DNA of 64,000 nucleotides from Zetaproteobacteria bacterium CG_4_9_14_3_um_filter_49_83 (lineage in GTDB: Bacteria > Pseudomonadota > Zetaproteobacteria > Mariprofundales > Mariprofundaceae): contig PFXG01000008.1 of the NCBI GenBank assembly GCA_002791545.1, positions 1 to 64,000 on the forward strand. Reading direction: 5' to 3'. Every line of letters begins with the position of its first letter. Position 1 is the first letter of the stretch. Below the pieces are notes generated by a model. The model saw only the letters and a program-made list of their open reading frames with translations. It was not told where the DNA came from and made no database searches. The translations under genes were made by a program, and so were the position numbers. Shown piece after piece: positions 9,480-17,288 of this stretch.

Positions 9480-10552
9480 TCGTCAAAACTCCTTAACGCA
9501 AGACCTACCGGTACCATCATCATAGGACCGATGCGCTCCAAATATGCTAAGTCGAATTTTTTAGGATTTACTTTGATGACACTAAAAGGATTCACCAAAT
9601 GCGCTTCTATACCCAAGCGCTGACTTAACTCTTCGGTAATATTCGGGATTAGAGCTCCGCCACCGGATAAATAAAGCGCCTGCACGGGTGATTCAGCATT
9701 ATTTGCAGCATAGAAATCCAGCGAGCGGACAATCTCTGATGTTAAGCCCATATAGAAGCGCTCAACAGCCTCAGAACTAATCTCTTGAAACCGCTTGATT
9801 TTCATATCTTCTGCGGCCTGAAAACCAATCACATGTTCCTTTTGAATCTCTTCTGTGAGATTTACTCCACCATAAAACTGGTCTCGCACAAAAGCCATTC
9901 TTCCATTTTTAAGAATGTTGATATTGATAAGGTTGGCACCAATATTGATGAGTGCAACTGCGTATTCCGCCTCTTCCTCAAAGCTTTCGACCATATCAAC
10001 TTCTGTAGTTCCCATAAGCTCAGAAGCATTTTCAAGAGCAAAAACGGCGCAATCAACGCATGTTGTTTCCAGACCAGCCTCGCCCATCACCAGCTGATAA
10101 TCATCAACCACCTCTCGCTTACAGGCCACTAAAACCACATCCATCATCTCCGGATCCTCTTTAGTCGGGCCAAGAATCTGAAAGTCCAGGTAAACATCAT
10201 CAATATCGTAAGGAACATGCTGGTCTGCTTCAAACTCAACTTCGGATTCAAACTCGAACTCAGACATGTTAGCAACTTGTGCAGTTTTAATAATCACAGA
10301 GTTTCCGGAGATGGCAAATGCAATCCGGCGAGAGCTCGGGCGGGCAACATCGATTGCATCCAACAACGCCTGTGATACAGCCATTGAGTCAATAACTGTA
10401 TTTTCAACAATAGCATCTCGCGGCAATGGAACTATAGCCATAGACTTCAATTCATAACCAGAACGCGACTTCGAGAGCTCAAGCATTTTGATCGCCGTTG
10501 AGCTCAAATCAACCGCGATCAGGCTGTCATCTTTTTTCGAAAAAAGGTTCAC
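9476..10552 (-). CDS. pilM: Type IV pilus assembly ATPase-like protein PilM
   Basis: 358 residues, the usual length. PilM is an actin-like (FtsA-type) cytoplasmic protein that binds the PilN N-terminus. Visible features are the N-terminal LIAVDLSSTAIKMLELS phosphate-1 loop, the IGANLININILKNG phosphate-2 segment and YLSGGGALIPNITEEL near the C-terminus (adenosine motif). It is the first gene of pilMNO-Q. A gap of 95 bases separates it from the upstream synthase-like gene, enough for its own promoter; GAGGG stands a few bases before the ATG. Confidence 0.96.
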   Translation of the reverse strand: MNLFSKKDDSLIAVDLSSTAIKMLELSKSRSGYELKSMAIVPLPRDAIVENTVIDSMAVSQALLDAIDVARPSSRRIAFAISGNSVIIKTAQVANMSEFEFESEVEFEADQHVPYDIDDVYLDFQILGPTKEDPEMMDVVLVACKREVVDDYQLVMGEAGLETTCVDCAVFALENASELMGTTEVDMVESFEEEAEYAVALINIGANLININILKNGRMAFVRDQFYGGVNLTEEIQKEHVIGFQAAEDMKIKRFQEISSEAVERFYMGLTSEIVRSLDFYAANNAESPVQALYLSGGGALIPNITEELSQRLGIEAHLVNPFSVIKVNPKKFDLAYLERIGPMMMVPVGLALRSFDE

Positions 10553-10647
10553 TTGCCCTCCCTTTATTCATGTTTCACTGGCATATAGTTACGCAAGTTA
10601 GCTTAGTTAAAAGAATAATGTCAAGAAAAACAACTTGTTTCATCTCA

Positions 10648-13518
10648 TTATCCTTCCTTAATCATATCCATGCTTTCAAGCAACTTACTATCCTCATCTA
10701 CCAACCCGATTGCTTTTGAAAGATCTTCAGTTGCCTCATCACGGTTACCCTTACCCCAGTTTGCCATAGCACGATAAAAATATACCCTTCCAACAGATAT
10801 TCCCTTACTAGAAATATAACGGTTCAACATCATCAATCCTTCATCGTATTGCTTCATTTGCACAAGCAATCGACCACTCCTGTAAGCAGCATCTGCATCT
10901 TCCGGATCTATTTCCAACTCATTTCGAAATGCCTTCACAGCAAGGTCAAGCTGCCCCAATGATTCATAACACGACCCCATATTATAAAATGTATTGTCAT
11001 GTTGCGAGTCTCTCTGTAATACTTTTTCAAAAACTGTTAAAGCTTCTTCATAGCGCTCCAGCTTCATCAATTGATAGCCATAAGCGTGATAGTCTTTCAC
11101 CTCTCCACGCACATCCATTTTGACCTTACGATATTCCAGCTCTTTTAAATCTATTTTTGTCTGACTATTCGACTCTTCTAACAGCTCATTCCAACGTCTG
11201 GCTATTGAAGAGGTTCCCAAGCGTGAATCGACCTGCTCAAGAAAATCAGCAGGAAATGATTCCGAGTGCTGTGGTAGTGCATGCTCAATTTCACTGATGT
11301 CAAAATGCCCCAACAATCGCCTTTTGAATTTCGGAATTCCACTTTCCTGTAGTCTTGCCATCTCAAATTCCAGCACCGGCGAGTCCGAAGTATTCAAAGG
11401 CCCTTCAGTATCACCTATCAATGCAAACACATCCGTTGTCATCAAATGGTAAGGCAACCAACTACTCATAATCTCATGTTTTTCGAACATGGCTTCTTTG
11501 AACAGCTTATGATTTGTCACTTCCTGCTGCTGCTTGGCAGTTAAAGGATGATCAGATGCAATGAGCAAAAAGTACGCTGATTTAACATATAAGGCTGCAC
11601 AATATTTAAAACTATTTTTCAGTGAGCGCAAAATGATATCGGCTCCTACATCACCAATTCGCGAGTCCATCCATGTCACATACACACCGTCATCCTTGAG
11701 CCGTACCTTCACGTCATCAAAGAAATCACTGGTGTATAATTTGGAAGAACTGAAATATAAAGGGGTTGTTACGGTGTTTAAAATCAATGAATATGGCTTT
11801 TCACCGGCACGAATATAGTGGATAGCATCATCCACATGGATATCAACCTTAGCGTTATTCTCAATGTCAAAATTCCACTGACGCATTCTAAATAGATTTT
11901 CCCGTACTACAGGATTTATTTCCACTACATCCGTATGTTCAAAAAACAAACCGACGGAGGAAGCCGTAGCCCCGCTGCCGAGCCCTAGCACCAGCGCATC
12001 ATCCAGACGTGGCGAAAACAAAGTTGATAGTGCACCAACCTCTTTTTCCGACGGGTTATTTAAAGGAATACTGATATAGCCATTGATGAAGAAGTACGGA
12101 TCGCCATCCATGTAGTTGATAGAAAACACATCCTGATAACCTTTATAACGCTCAGGAAATTGCGCATTTTCCCTCGCATCAATCAAATCCTCATAGTCCT
12201 TGAAATTGGTATAGCTGAGATACAATAGATCTTCATCCCACTGTTTATGCAACACACCGCCCATAACCGCCACTGCACCAGCCATTGCCACCAATCGCTT
12301 TTTCGAATGCGATGTACTGGCAAGCAGTGCCAACACCGAGAGTAATCCAATGGTAAATAATTGAACTCCGTAATCCAAAAATCGGTGCAAGAGAAACACC
12401 ATCAGCAAGAATCCAGCCACATTGGCCAGAGATGAGATAAACAACAGCGAACCGGACTCATGGGCTACTTCACCCTTATGTGTTAACAACGCAGGCACAG
12501 TTGCCCCAAAACTCATCGCTGGCACGATCATCAGTATTGCCAGCGCAATAGCTTTGAGTAGCACCACCATGCCAAATGAACTCCCTGTTAAGGGATATAT
12601 CGCCGCATAAAGGTATGGCATCCAGCCTGCTGCCAGCATTAGGAATATCAGGCTGACAATGTTTATAATCATGACCACCTGAAAAGACAGACTAAAACGT
12701 TTGACGCACCAGGAACCAAGTGTAATTCCCAGCAGCACCCAGGCTAAAACTAAGGCAAATGACTCTCGAAATGGTCCAAAAATAAGCTCAGCATATTTCA
12801 CCATAAACAGCTGAAATATCGCCGATGCAATGCTCGCCAGTACAAGAGCCAAAATAGTTTTTGCAGGCAACGCAAAAATTAAACGTCGCAAAGATAAATC
12901 CGAAGTTATTGGCTGCTGTCTGGCAATACTTTCTTCAAAACCAAACTTCAACCCTATGGCTATCAGCAGATTAACTGCTGCAAACATAATAACTGCACCC
13001 TGAATACCAAACTGGCGAATCAAATAAAACTCGATCAAAAGCGATGTCAATGCCGCCCCTAAATTGTACACCATGTATACCCTTGAAAAGGAAGATTTGG
13101 AGTCAGCATGTAAACGGCTGAAATAGCCGGCAAACAACGGCACACTACAGCCGATTAGAAAGGCAGGAACAATCAGTAACAGTACACAGATAACCACACT
13201 TCCCATCAAATGATCAGGGAAAACAGATGATCCGGAATACACAAAACTTTCAATCCAGGACTGACTTAAGGTAATCCATAAGCCATATATTCCTATACCA
13301 CCCTCTATCGCCCAGAGCCAACGCCATAGACGATGTGCAAACACTGAACCCAGACCAATACCAAGCAAGAAAGTCATCAATATAGCAGCAGATACCACAA
13401 ACTGATCACCAATCATATTGCCGAGAATTCGACCGTATAGGATTTCGTAGGAAATACCGGCGAAACCCGATAGTAGCATCAGCGTTGGAAATAGGCGCTG
13501 TGGCATGTTGCTCTTCAT
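10648..13518 (-). CDS. Membrane-bound spermidine-synthase-like protein with C-terminal TPR repeats
   Basis: 956 residues in three parts. Residues 1 to about 420 hold around a dozen hydrophobic helices resembling a transporter-like module often fused to spermidine-synthase-like domains. Residues about 430-690 form a SpeE-like Rossmann domain with LVLGLGSGATASSVG as the nucleotide/SAM site, DVVEINPVV after strand two and VDIHVDDAIHYIRAG as the acidic strand. Residues about 815-950 hold three to four TPRs (for example YEEALTVFEKVLQRDSQHDN and AFRNELEIDPEDADAAYRSG). The family is common in bacteria but its substrate is not established; polyamine synthesis should not be assumed. It lies upstream of pilM on the same strand. 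TPRs in a pilus neighbourhood could recall PilF, but the fold is different. Confidence 0.85.
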   Translation of the reverse strand: MKSNMPQRLFPTLMLLSGFAGISYEILYGRILGNMIGDQFVVSAAILMTFLLGIGLGSVFAHRLWRWLWAIEGGIGIYGLWITLSQSWIESFVYSGSSVFPDHLMGSVVICVLLLIVPAFLIGCSVPLFAGYFSRLHADSKSSFSRVYMVYNLGAALTSLLIEFYLIRQFGIQGAVIMFAAVNLLIAIGLKFGFEESIARQQPITSDLSLRRLIFALPAKTILALVLASIASAIFQLFMVKYAELIFGPFRESFALVLAWVLLGITLGSWCVKRFSLSFQVVMIINIVSLIFLMLAAGWMPYLYAAIYPLTGSSFGMVVLLKAIALAILMIVPAMSFGATVPALLTHKGEVAHESGSLLFISSLANVAGFLLMVFLLHRFLDYGVQLFTIGLLSVLALLASTSHSKKRLVAMAGAVAVMGGVLHKQWDEDLLYLSYTNFKDYEDLIDARENAQFPERYKGYQDVFSINYMDGDPYFFINGYISIPLNNPSEKEVGALSTLFSPRLDDALVLGLGSGATASSVGLFFEHTDVVEINPVVRENLFRMRQWNFDIENNAKVDIHVDDAIHYIRAGEKPYSLILNTVTTPLYFSSSKLYTSDFFDDVKVRLKDDGVYVTWMDSRIGDVGADIILRSLKNSFKYCAALYVKSAYFLLIASDHPLTAKQQQEVTNHKLFKEAMFEKHEIMSSWLPYHLMTTDVFALIGDTEGPLNTSDSPVLEFEMARLQESGIPKFKRRLLGHFDISEIEHALPQHSESFPADFLEQVDSRLGTSSIARRWNELLEESNSQTKIDLKELEYRKVKMDVRGEVKDYHAYGYQLMKLERYEEALTVFEKVLQRDSQHDNTFYNMGSCYESLGQLDLAVKAFRNELEIDPEDADAAYRSGRLLVQMKQYDEGLMMLNRYISSKGISVGRVYFYRAMANWGKGNRDEATEDLSKAIGLVDEDSKLLESMDMIKEG

Positions 13519-13637
13519 GACGTGAACCTCTCATCGTGGGTATTTATTAGCACGATCCATTTTTAGAATACTGCAAACTTCGTCTGTGATTCACCACACA
13601 TGCTTCGCTCTTAGCGATGAAAAAAACCAATAAAAAA

Positions 13638-13663
13638 ATAGCGCCTTCCGAAGAAGGCGCTAT
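13638..13663 (-). terminator. Rho-independent terminator with a C(UUCG)G loop
   Basis: Read on the minus strand: an 11-base-pair perfect stem (ATAGCGCCTTC / GAAGGCGCTAT) closed by a TTCG tetraloop and followed by a run of T. It ends transcription of the Lys/Asp-rich gene that stops at 13699 and isolates it from the downstream synthase-like gene. Confidence 0.92.
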
Positions 13664-13698
13664 TCTATATTTTACCAGCTGTCCGTTAGGACAAAAGC

Positions 13699-14460
13699 TT
13701 ATTTACCTTTGATTTCGCGGAAAGCTTCTGGAGTGCTGGTTGCAGCAATACTGCTCCAGAAACCAGTTGCGCCGTTAGCACAGGTACATGGTGAACCAGC
13801 CACCTTGGCCTGAACATCAGCCTTATCACTTTCTGCTACGTCTTTATCCTTAGAGGCTTTGTCTTTATCCTTAGAGGCTTTGTCTTTGTCAGCATAAGCC
13901 TTGTCTTTGGCATCTTTGGCATCTTTTTCGTCTTTGTCTGCCTTAGCAGTGTTCTTAGAGTGATCTGAATCTTTCTTTTTATACTCTTCATCTTTGGCAT
14001 CTTTGGCATCTTTGGCATCTTTATCGGTTTTTTCGATATCCTTATCTGCCTTATCGATATCCTTATCTGCTGTTTCCAAATCAGTCTTTGCCTGCTTCAC
14101 CGCTTCGTCTACTGAAGCGACCAAGCCACACTCACAAACCATTGGCCCTTTAGGCGCGGCAGTGTCATTGCCTTCCTTACTGGCTTTATCCTTATCAGAC
14201 TTATCCTTACTGGCTTTGTCCTTATCGTCTTTCGAACACTCACCCAGCTTATCGCCGTGTGCTTTATACGCAGACCATGCAGACTCATCAATGCTGATGG
14301 TATTCATGTTTTCAGGGTTACCTGGTGGCACATGGCATATTTCAATTTTGTGCTCTTCAACCTTTTTACTTTCTGCCATTGCATCTGATACATACGCAAC
14401 ATTCACACCTAAAAACAGAAACATTGCACATGATGCAGTTAACAAATATCTAATCATCAT
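13699..14460 (-). CDS. Secreted Lys/Asp/Ala-rich repeat protein with terminal Cys motifs
   Basis: 253 residues; GGAG six bases before the ATG. A signal peptide ends near AMAES. Residues about 38-75 hold ICHVPPGNPENMNTISID and, further on, AHGDKLGEC: a small recurring module of secreted proteins with CHxPPGN and HGD...GxC ends. The middle (about 75-215) is low complexity, made of KDKASKDK, DKDIDKADKDIEK and KDAKDAKD strings interrupted by a MVCECGLVAS patch. The C-terminus has a GSPCTCANGATGFW segment. Cys pairs at both ends and in the middle suggest disulfides or a bound metal flanking a long charged helix; this is inference. The gene sits downstream of the minor pilins, where pilY1 or pilE often lie, but resembles neither. 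It has its own terminator and was not recognised as a named family. Confidence 0.75.
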   Translation of the reverse strand: MMIRYLLTASCAMFLFLGVNVAYVSDAMAESKKVEEHKIEICHVPPGNPENMNTISIDESAWSAYKAHGDKLGECSKDDKDKASKDKSDKDKASKEGNDTAAPKGPMVCECGLVASVDEAVKQAKTDLETADKDIDKADKDIEKTDKDAKDAKDAKDEEYKKKDSDHSKNTAKADKDEKDAKDAKDKAYADKDKASKDKDKASKDKDVAESDKADVQAKVAGSPCTCANGATGFWSSIAATSTPEAFREIKGK

Positions 14461-14591
14461 AAACTCCTTATTCCCTTTATTTCAATCCCGACCCACTGCA
14501 GTAGCTACCAATAAAACAGTAGGTTTGCGAGCTTGTCAAGGCGTTACGCTATCGCCTATGAAAGAGCAAATCCGTGACTTCAATCACAAAC

Positions 14592-15626
14592 CTAGAAAAA
14601 CAATACCGTGCGTATCATTTTCCTGGCTTTGCCATTCACAAAGCCAACCGCATAAGCCACTAATCCATACTGACCACTTTGCAGCCACTCTCCGCTAGTA
14701 CCGTCACATGCTAAAATCTGAGAAGAAGTCGTCTCCATGGCCAGAATATCACACGGTATATTTTGATAATAGCTTCCCAGCGGATCAGGATACTCTCGAC
14801 CCAGACCATCCTGCAGAGGGATGTACATTTTATTTCCTGAAGCATCAACAGGTATATTGCCCGACGCATCCCTTTGCCACGGCCACCTTTTCTTATTTGA
14901 ATCAACTATGGAATGACTGTATACATCCAGAAACGGTGCTGCGTACATATCCACCGGGTACAAATAGCGATCCTTTTGTTTATCCCCTGCGGTCAACCAA
15001 ACTACAGCGCCATTCAAAGGAATGTCGACGCCTTTCTCAGTTCCATGATGAGGAAAGTTTGGACTGTATGGTGGCAATGCTACTGTAATATCCCCATTTT
15101 CATCAATATCCAGCCGAATATAACGTGGCAATTCCTTACTGATATTAAACAAGACTGGTGATGCCGAATTCGGCCAGCTGATCGTTCTATCTGCAATAGG
15201 GCGATTATCCATGTACATCAACTGGCCAAAATTTAACTTGTTATCAAATGTGCCGGAGACCGAATCATCACCGCTTGGATTCCCGATATTGGATAACCAC
15301 TCCTTACGATCACCAACCAGCTCCGGATCAGGCAATGCTCCACGCACATCAGGCTCAGAAAAAGTGAACCTGCCATCCGCATCCACCGCATCAGGATAAA
15401 TAAAACTATCAAATTCTGCATCGTTCAACAAAGCCCACGACACATAATTCACTGCTGTTTCTGCATAATAAAATGCCTCGGTTGCCGATTCCGCTGATGC
15501 CGTTGTTTTTTGAGAAACCTGAGTTGAAAAATAAACAGCAATGGACAGCATTGTCAGCAGCGACAACAAAACCAAAGAGGTTGCCAACACAAAACCACGT
15601 TCCTTATTGCTCTTATCTAATGACAT
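14592..15626 (-). CDS. PilX-type minor pilin-like protein
   Basis: About 344 residues. The frame opens earlier, but ATG 15626 is chosen because AAGGA stands seven bases upstream and it starts two bases after the pilW stop. The N-terminus MSLDKSNKERGFVLATSL, then a hydrophobic stretch, matches PilX N-terminal proteins: Gly before Phe, a prepilin-like helix, and AFYYAETAVNYV as in PilX. The rest is a large domain without recognised motifs and is about twice as long as classical PilX. It is the fourth gene of a minor-pilin operon, which likely primes pilus assembly. Confidence 0.8.
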   Translation of the reverse strand: MSLDKSNKERGFVLATSLVLLSLLTMLSIAVYFSTQVSQKTTASAESATEAFYYAETAVNYVSWALLNDAEFDSFIYPDAVDADGRFTFSEPDVRGALPDPELVGDRKEWLSNIGNPSGDDSVSGTFDNKLNFGQLMYMDNRPIADRTISWPNSASPVLFNISKELPRYIRLDIDENGDITVALPPYSPNFPHHGTEKGVDIPLNGAVVWLTAGDKQKDRYLYPVDMYAAPFLDVYSHSIVDSNKKRWPWQRDASGNIPVDASGNKMYIPLQDGLGREYPDPLGSYYQNIPCDILAMETTSSQILACDGTSGEWLQSGQYGLVAYAVGFVNGKARKMIRTVLFF

Positions 15627-15628
15627 AT

Positions 15629-16204
15629 CTAATTCCTTGGCCAAATTTTAAAGCTTAATTCCAGATCAGCGATCTTTTTTTCCTTATCGAGATACTCTGC
15701 AGCCAAAGAAACCTGTCGAGTCGCCCTTAAGTCACCATTATCTTTTGGCAAAACATCCAGCCCCGGAACAGCCTTTGACACAGCAATATCCCGTATTAAC
15801 TCCTGACATCCGCTATTATCCAATGGTCTGTCCCAACAAATCCTTGGGCCCACCGGTTTATCTGTTAGAAGCTCAAATGATCCATTGTCGTTGCCGGGGC
15901 CTGTACAGGAAGAACTGAGAACAACAGCGGAATCAATGGGCTGATAGACAATCCTTTTCTTTGAATTATCCCAGCAAACCGTTTTAGCACCACGTAATTC
16001 CGACTGCATTATCTGTGAAGCAAGGAACAAATCTCCCATCGCCTCTGTTTTCCCGTTCATCATATTCGCAACATTGGTTTGTGAAACAAATACTGAAACC
16101 ATTCCAGCCAGCAATATCATCGCAATAACCAGCGAGACCAGAACTTCAACCAGGGTAAACCCCCTCTCGAACTGATGCATATGATTAGAAGGAGTAGACA
16201 TCAC
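15629..16204 (-). CDS. pilW: PilW-type minor pilin
   Basis: 191 residues. A short leader ending QFERG precedes FTLVEVLVSLVIAMILLAGM, the class III prepilin signal with Glu at +5 of the mature protein. The following QTNVANMMNGKTEAMGDLF and SQIMQSELRGA resemble PilW. It overlaps pilV by four bases. Cys residues at CWDNSKK, SSSCTGP, ICWDRP and GCQEL could form disulfides. The gene name is assigned from position and the N-terminal segment; exact equivalence to Pseudomonas PilW is likely but not certain. Confidence 0.82.
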   Translation of the reverse strand: MMSTPSNHMHQFERGFTLVEVLVSLVIAMILLAGMVSVFVSQTNVANMMNGKTEAMGDLFLASQIMQSELRGAKTVCWDNSKKRIVYQPIDSAVVLSSSCTGPGNDNGSFELLTDKPVGPRICWDRPLDNSGCQELIRDIAVSKAVPGLDVLPKDNGDLRATRQVSLAAEYLDKEKKIADLELSFKIWPRN

Positions 16205-16725
16205 AACGCTCTGGTAATATGCGTCAACAATACGCTGCGCAACTCATTTTTATGCATCCATGACACCTTCACAGACCTGAGCTTTACTGATGCCGAAGAA
16301 GGATTCGTTGGATCTTCAAGAAATGGACCGAGAATGCTAGCGCCAGGCCCTGATGCATTCGGATTATTCGCATGCTCGGGAGGAATAGGACCTTTTGCGT
16401 CCACCTCATTAATGAAAATATCAAATAACACAGGCACACCAATATTCGGAGTGCAACTCGCCAACGTCTTACCTACCACCAGTTGACCTGGCGCCTTTCC
16501 TTTAGGTGCCAGGGTGCATTCCGGTGTTGGCGGATTATTAGTTTGCTGCCAATCTTCAATTAACTGTTCAGCCATATGTACAGCGGCCAAGCGCTCCTGA
16601 GCTATACCTTCCTGGCTGATAGAGGATACATAAAATGAACCTAATGCCAACATACCTATTGATATCACTGTAAGGGTCACAAGAACTTCTGTCAGCGTGA
16701 ATCCCGATGCCTGTTGAGCCTTCAT
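16201..16725 (-). CDS. pilV: PilV-type minor pilin
   Basis: 174 residues. The N-terminus MKAQQASGFTLTEVLVTLTV is a prepilin leader with cleavage after Gly and Glu at +5. A PilV-like helix follows with SQEGIAQERLAAVHMAEQLIEDW. It starts one base after the fimT-like stop and overlaps pilW by four bases, so it is co-translated. The C-terminal half ends KVSWMHKNELRSVLLTHITR, typical of PilV/GspI-type proteins. Confidence 0.85.
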   Translation of the reverse strand: MKAQQASGFTLTEVLVTLTVISIGMLALGSFYVSSISQEGIAQERLAAVHMAEQLIEDWQQTNNPPTPECTLAPKGKAPGQLVVGKTLASCTPNIGVPVLFDIFINEVDAKGPIPPEHANNPNASGPGASILGPFLEDPTNPSSASVKLRSVKVSWMHKNELRSVLLTHITRAL

Positions 16726-16726
16726 T

Positions 16727-17239
16727 CTATAGCCCCTTACACGTTTTTATCACGCCCACATCAGAATCTTGGGTTATCATGTAAGCACGGCCGATTAAAT
16801 TAACGGAGATACATTTATAATAACCTCCTTGAACAAGTTTAAAGGTTGTTACTTGCCCTGCAATCGATCCCTGACTATCAAATGTCAGATTATTAGTGCG
16901 ATTCTTTCTTATTTCCAATTGAGGAGAAAATTGCGCCAATGTTATTGTCTCCTGCGTACAGTTCTCACAGTTGCCCGTAGTATCCACGTCATAAATAATT
17001 TTTTTTGCAGCCGGATCAATTTGAAGAGTAATACTACGACTTTCTGCGACAGCCAGATTTCGAGCCTGCTTCAATTTATTCATTAACGTTGAATTGGCAT
17101 TATTAACCGCGCTGTGCTCTGACCAAGTTTGATATGCCGGAAAAGCAATGGAAGCCAAGACACCCAATATGGCAATAACGACCATCAATTCAAGCAGAGA
17201 AAAGCCCCTCTCGGAACTTTCAACCTGAGAGTCTTGCAT
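16727..17239 (-). CDS. FimT/GspH-type minor pilin
   Basis: About 170 residues from ATG 17239, which gives the leader MQDSQVESSERG before FSLLELMVVIAILGVLASIA. Longer starts exist at 17290 (with AAGGGA upstream, 29-residue leader) and GTG 17338, but they run into the divergent PBP1A gene. The FimT/GspH pattern continues with NNANSTLMNKLKQARNLAVAESRSITL. Two Cys pairs are seen (NCENC and KC...C). It is the first gene of the four-gene minor pilin operon. Confidence 0.85.
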   Translation of the reverse strand: MQDSQVESSERGFSLLELMVVIAILGVLASIAFPAYQTWSEHSAVNNANSTLMNKLKQARNLAVAESRSITLQIDPAAKKIIYDVDTTGNCENCTQETITLAQFSPQLEIRKNRTNNLTFDSQGSIAGQVTTFKLVQGGYYKCISVNLIGRAYMITQDSDVGVIKTCKGL

Positions 17240-17288
17240 GCCATGCCGCTTTACGCTTAGGCTTCGAACAATGCGCGCACTTATATTC

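Noticed and set aside
13519-13637. tRNA or small RNA in the gap before the terminator.
   Set aside because: No cloverleaf or conserved box was seen when read on either strand.
13994-14698. 234-codon plus-strand frame opposite the Lys/Asp-rich gene.
   Set aside because: It reads as Leu/Ser repeats produced by the complement of AAG/GAT codons and has no start signal.
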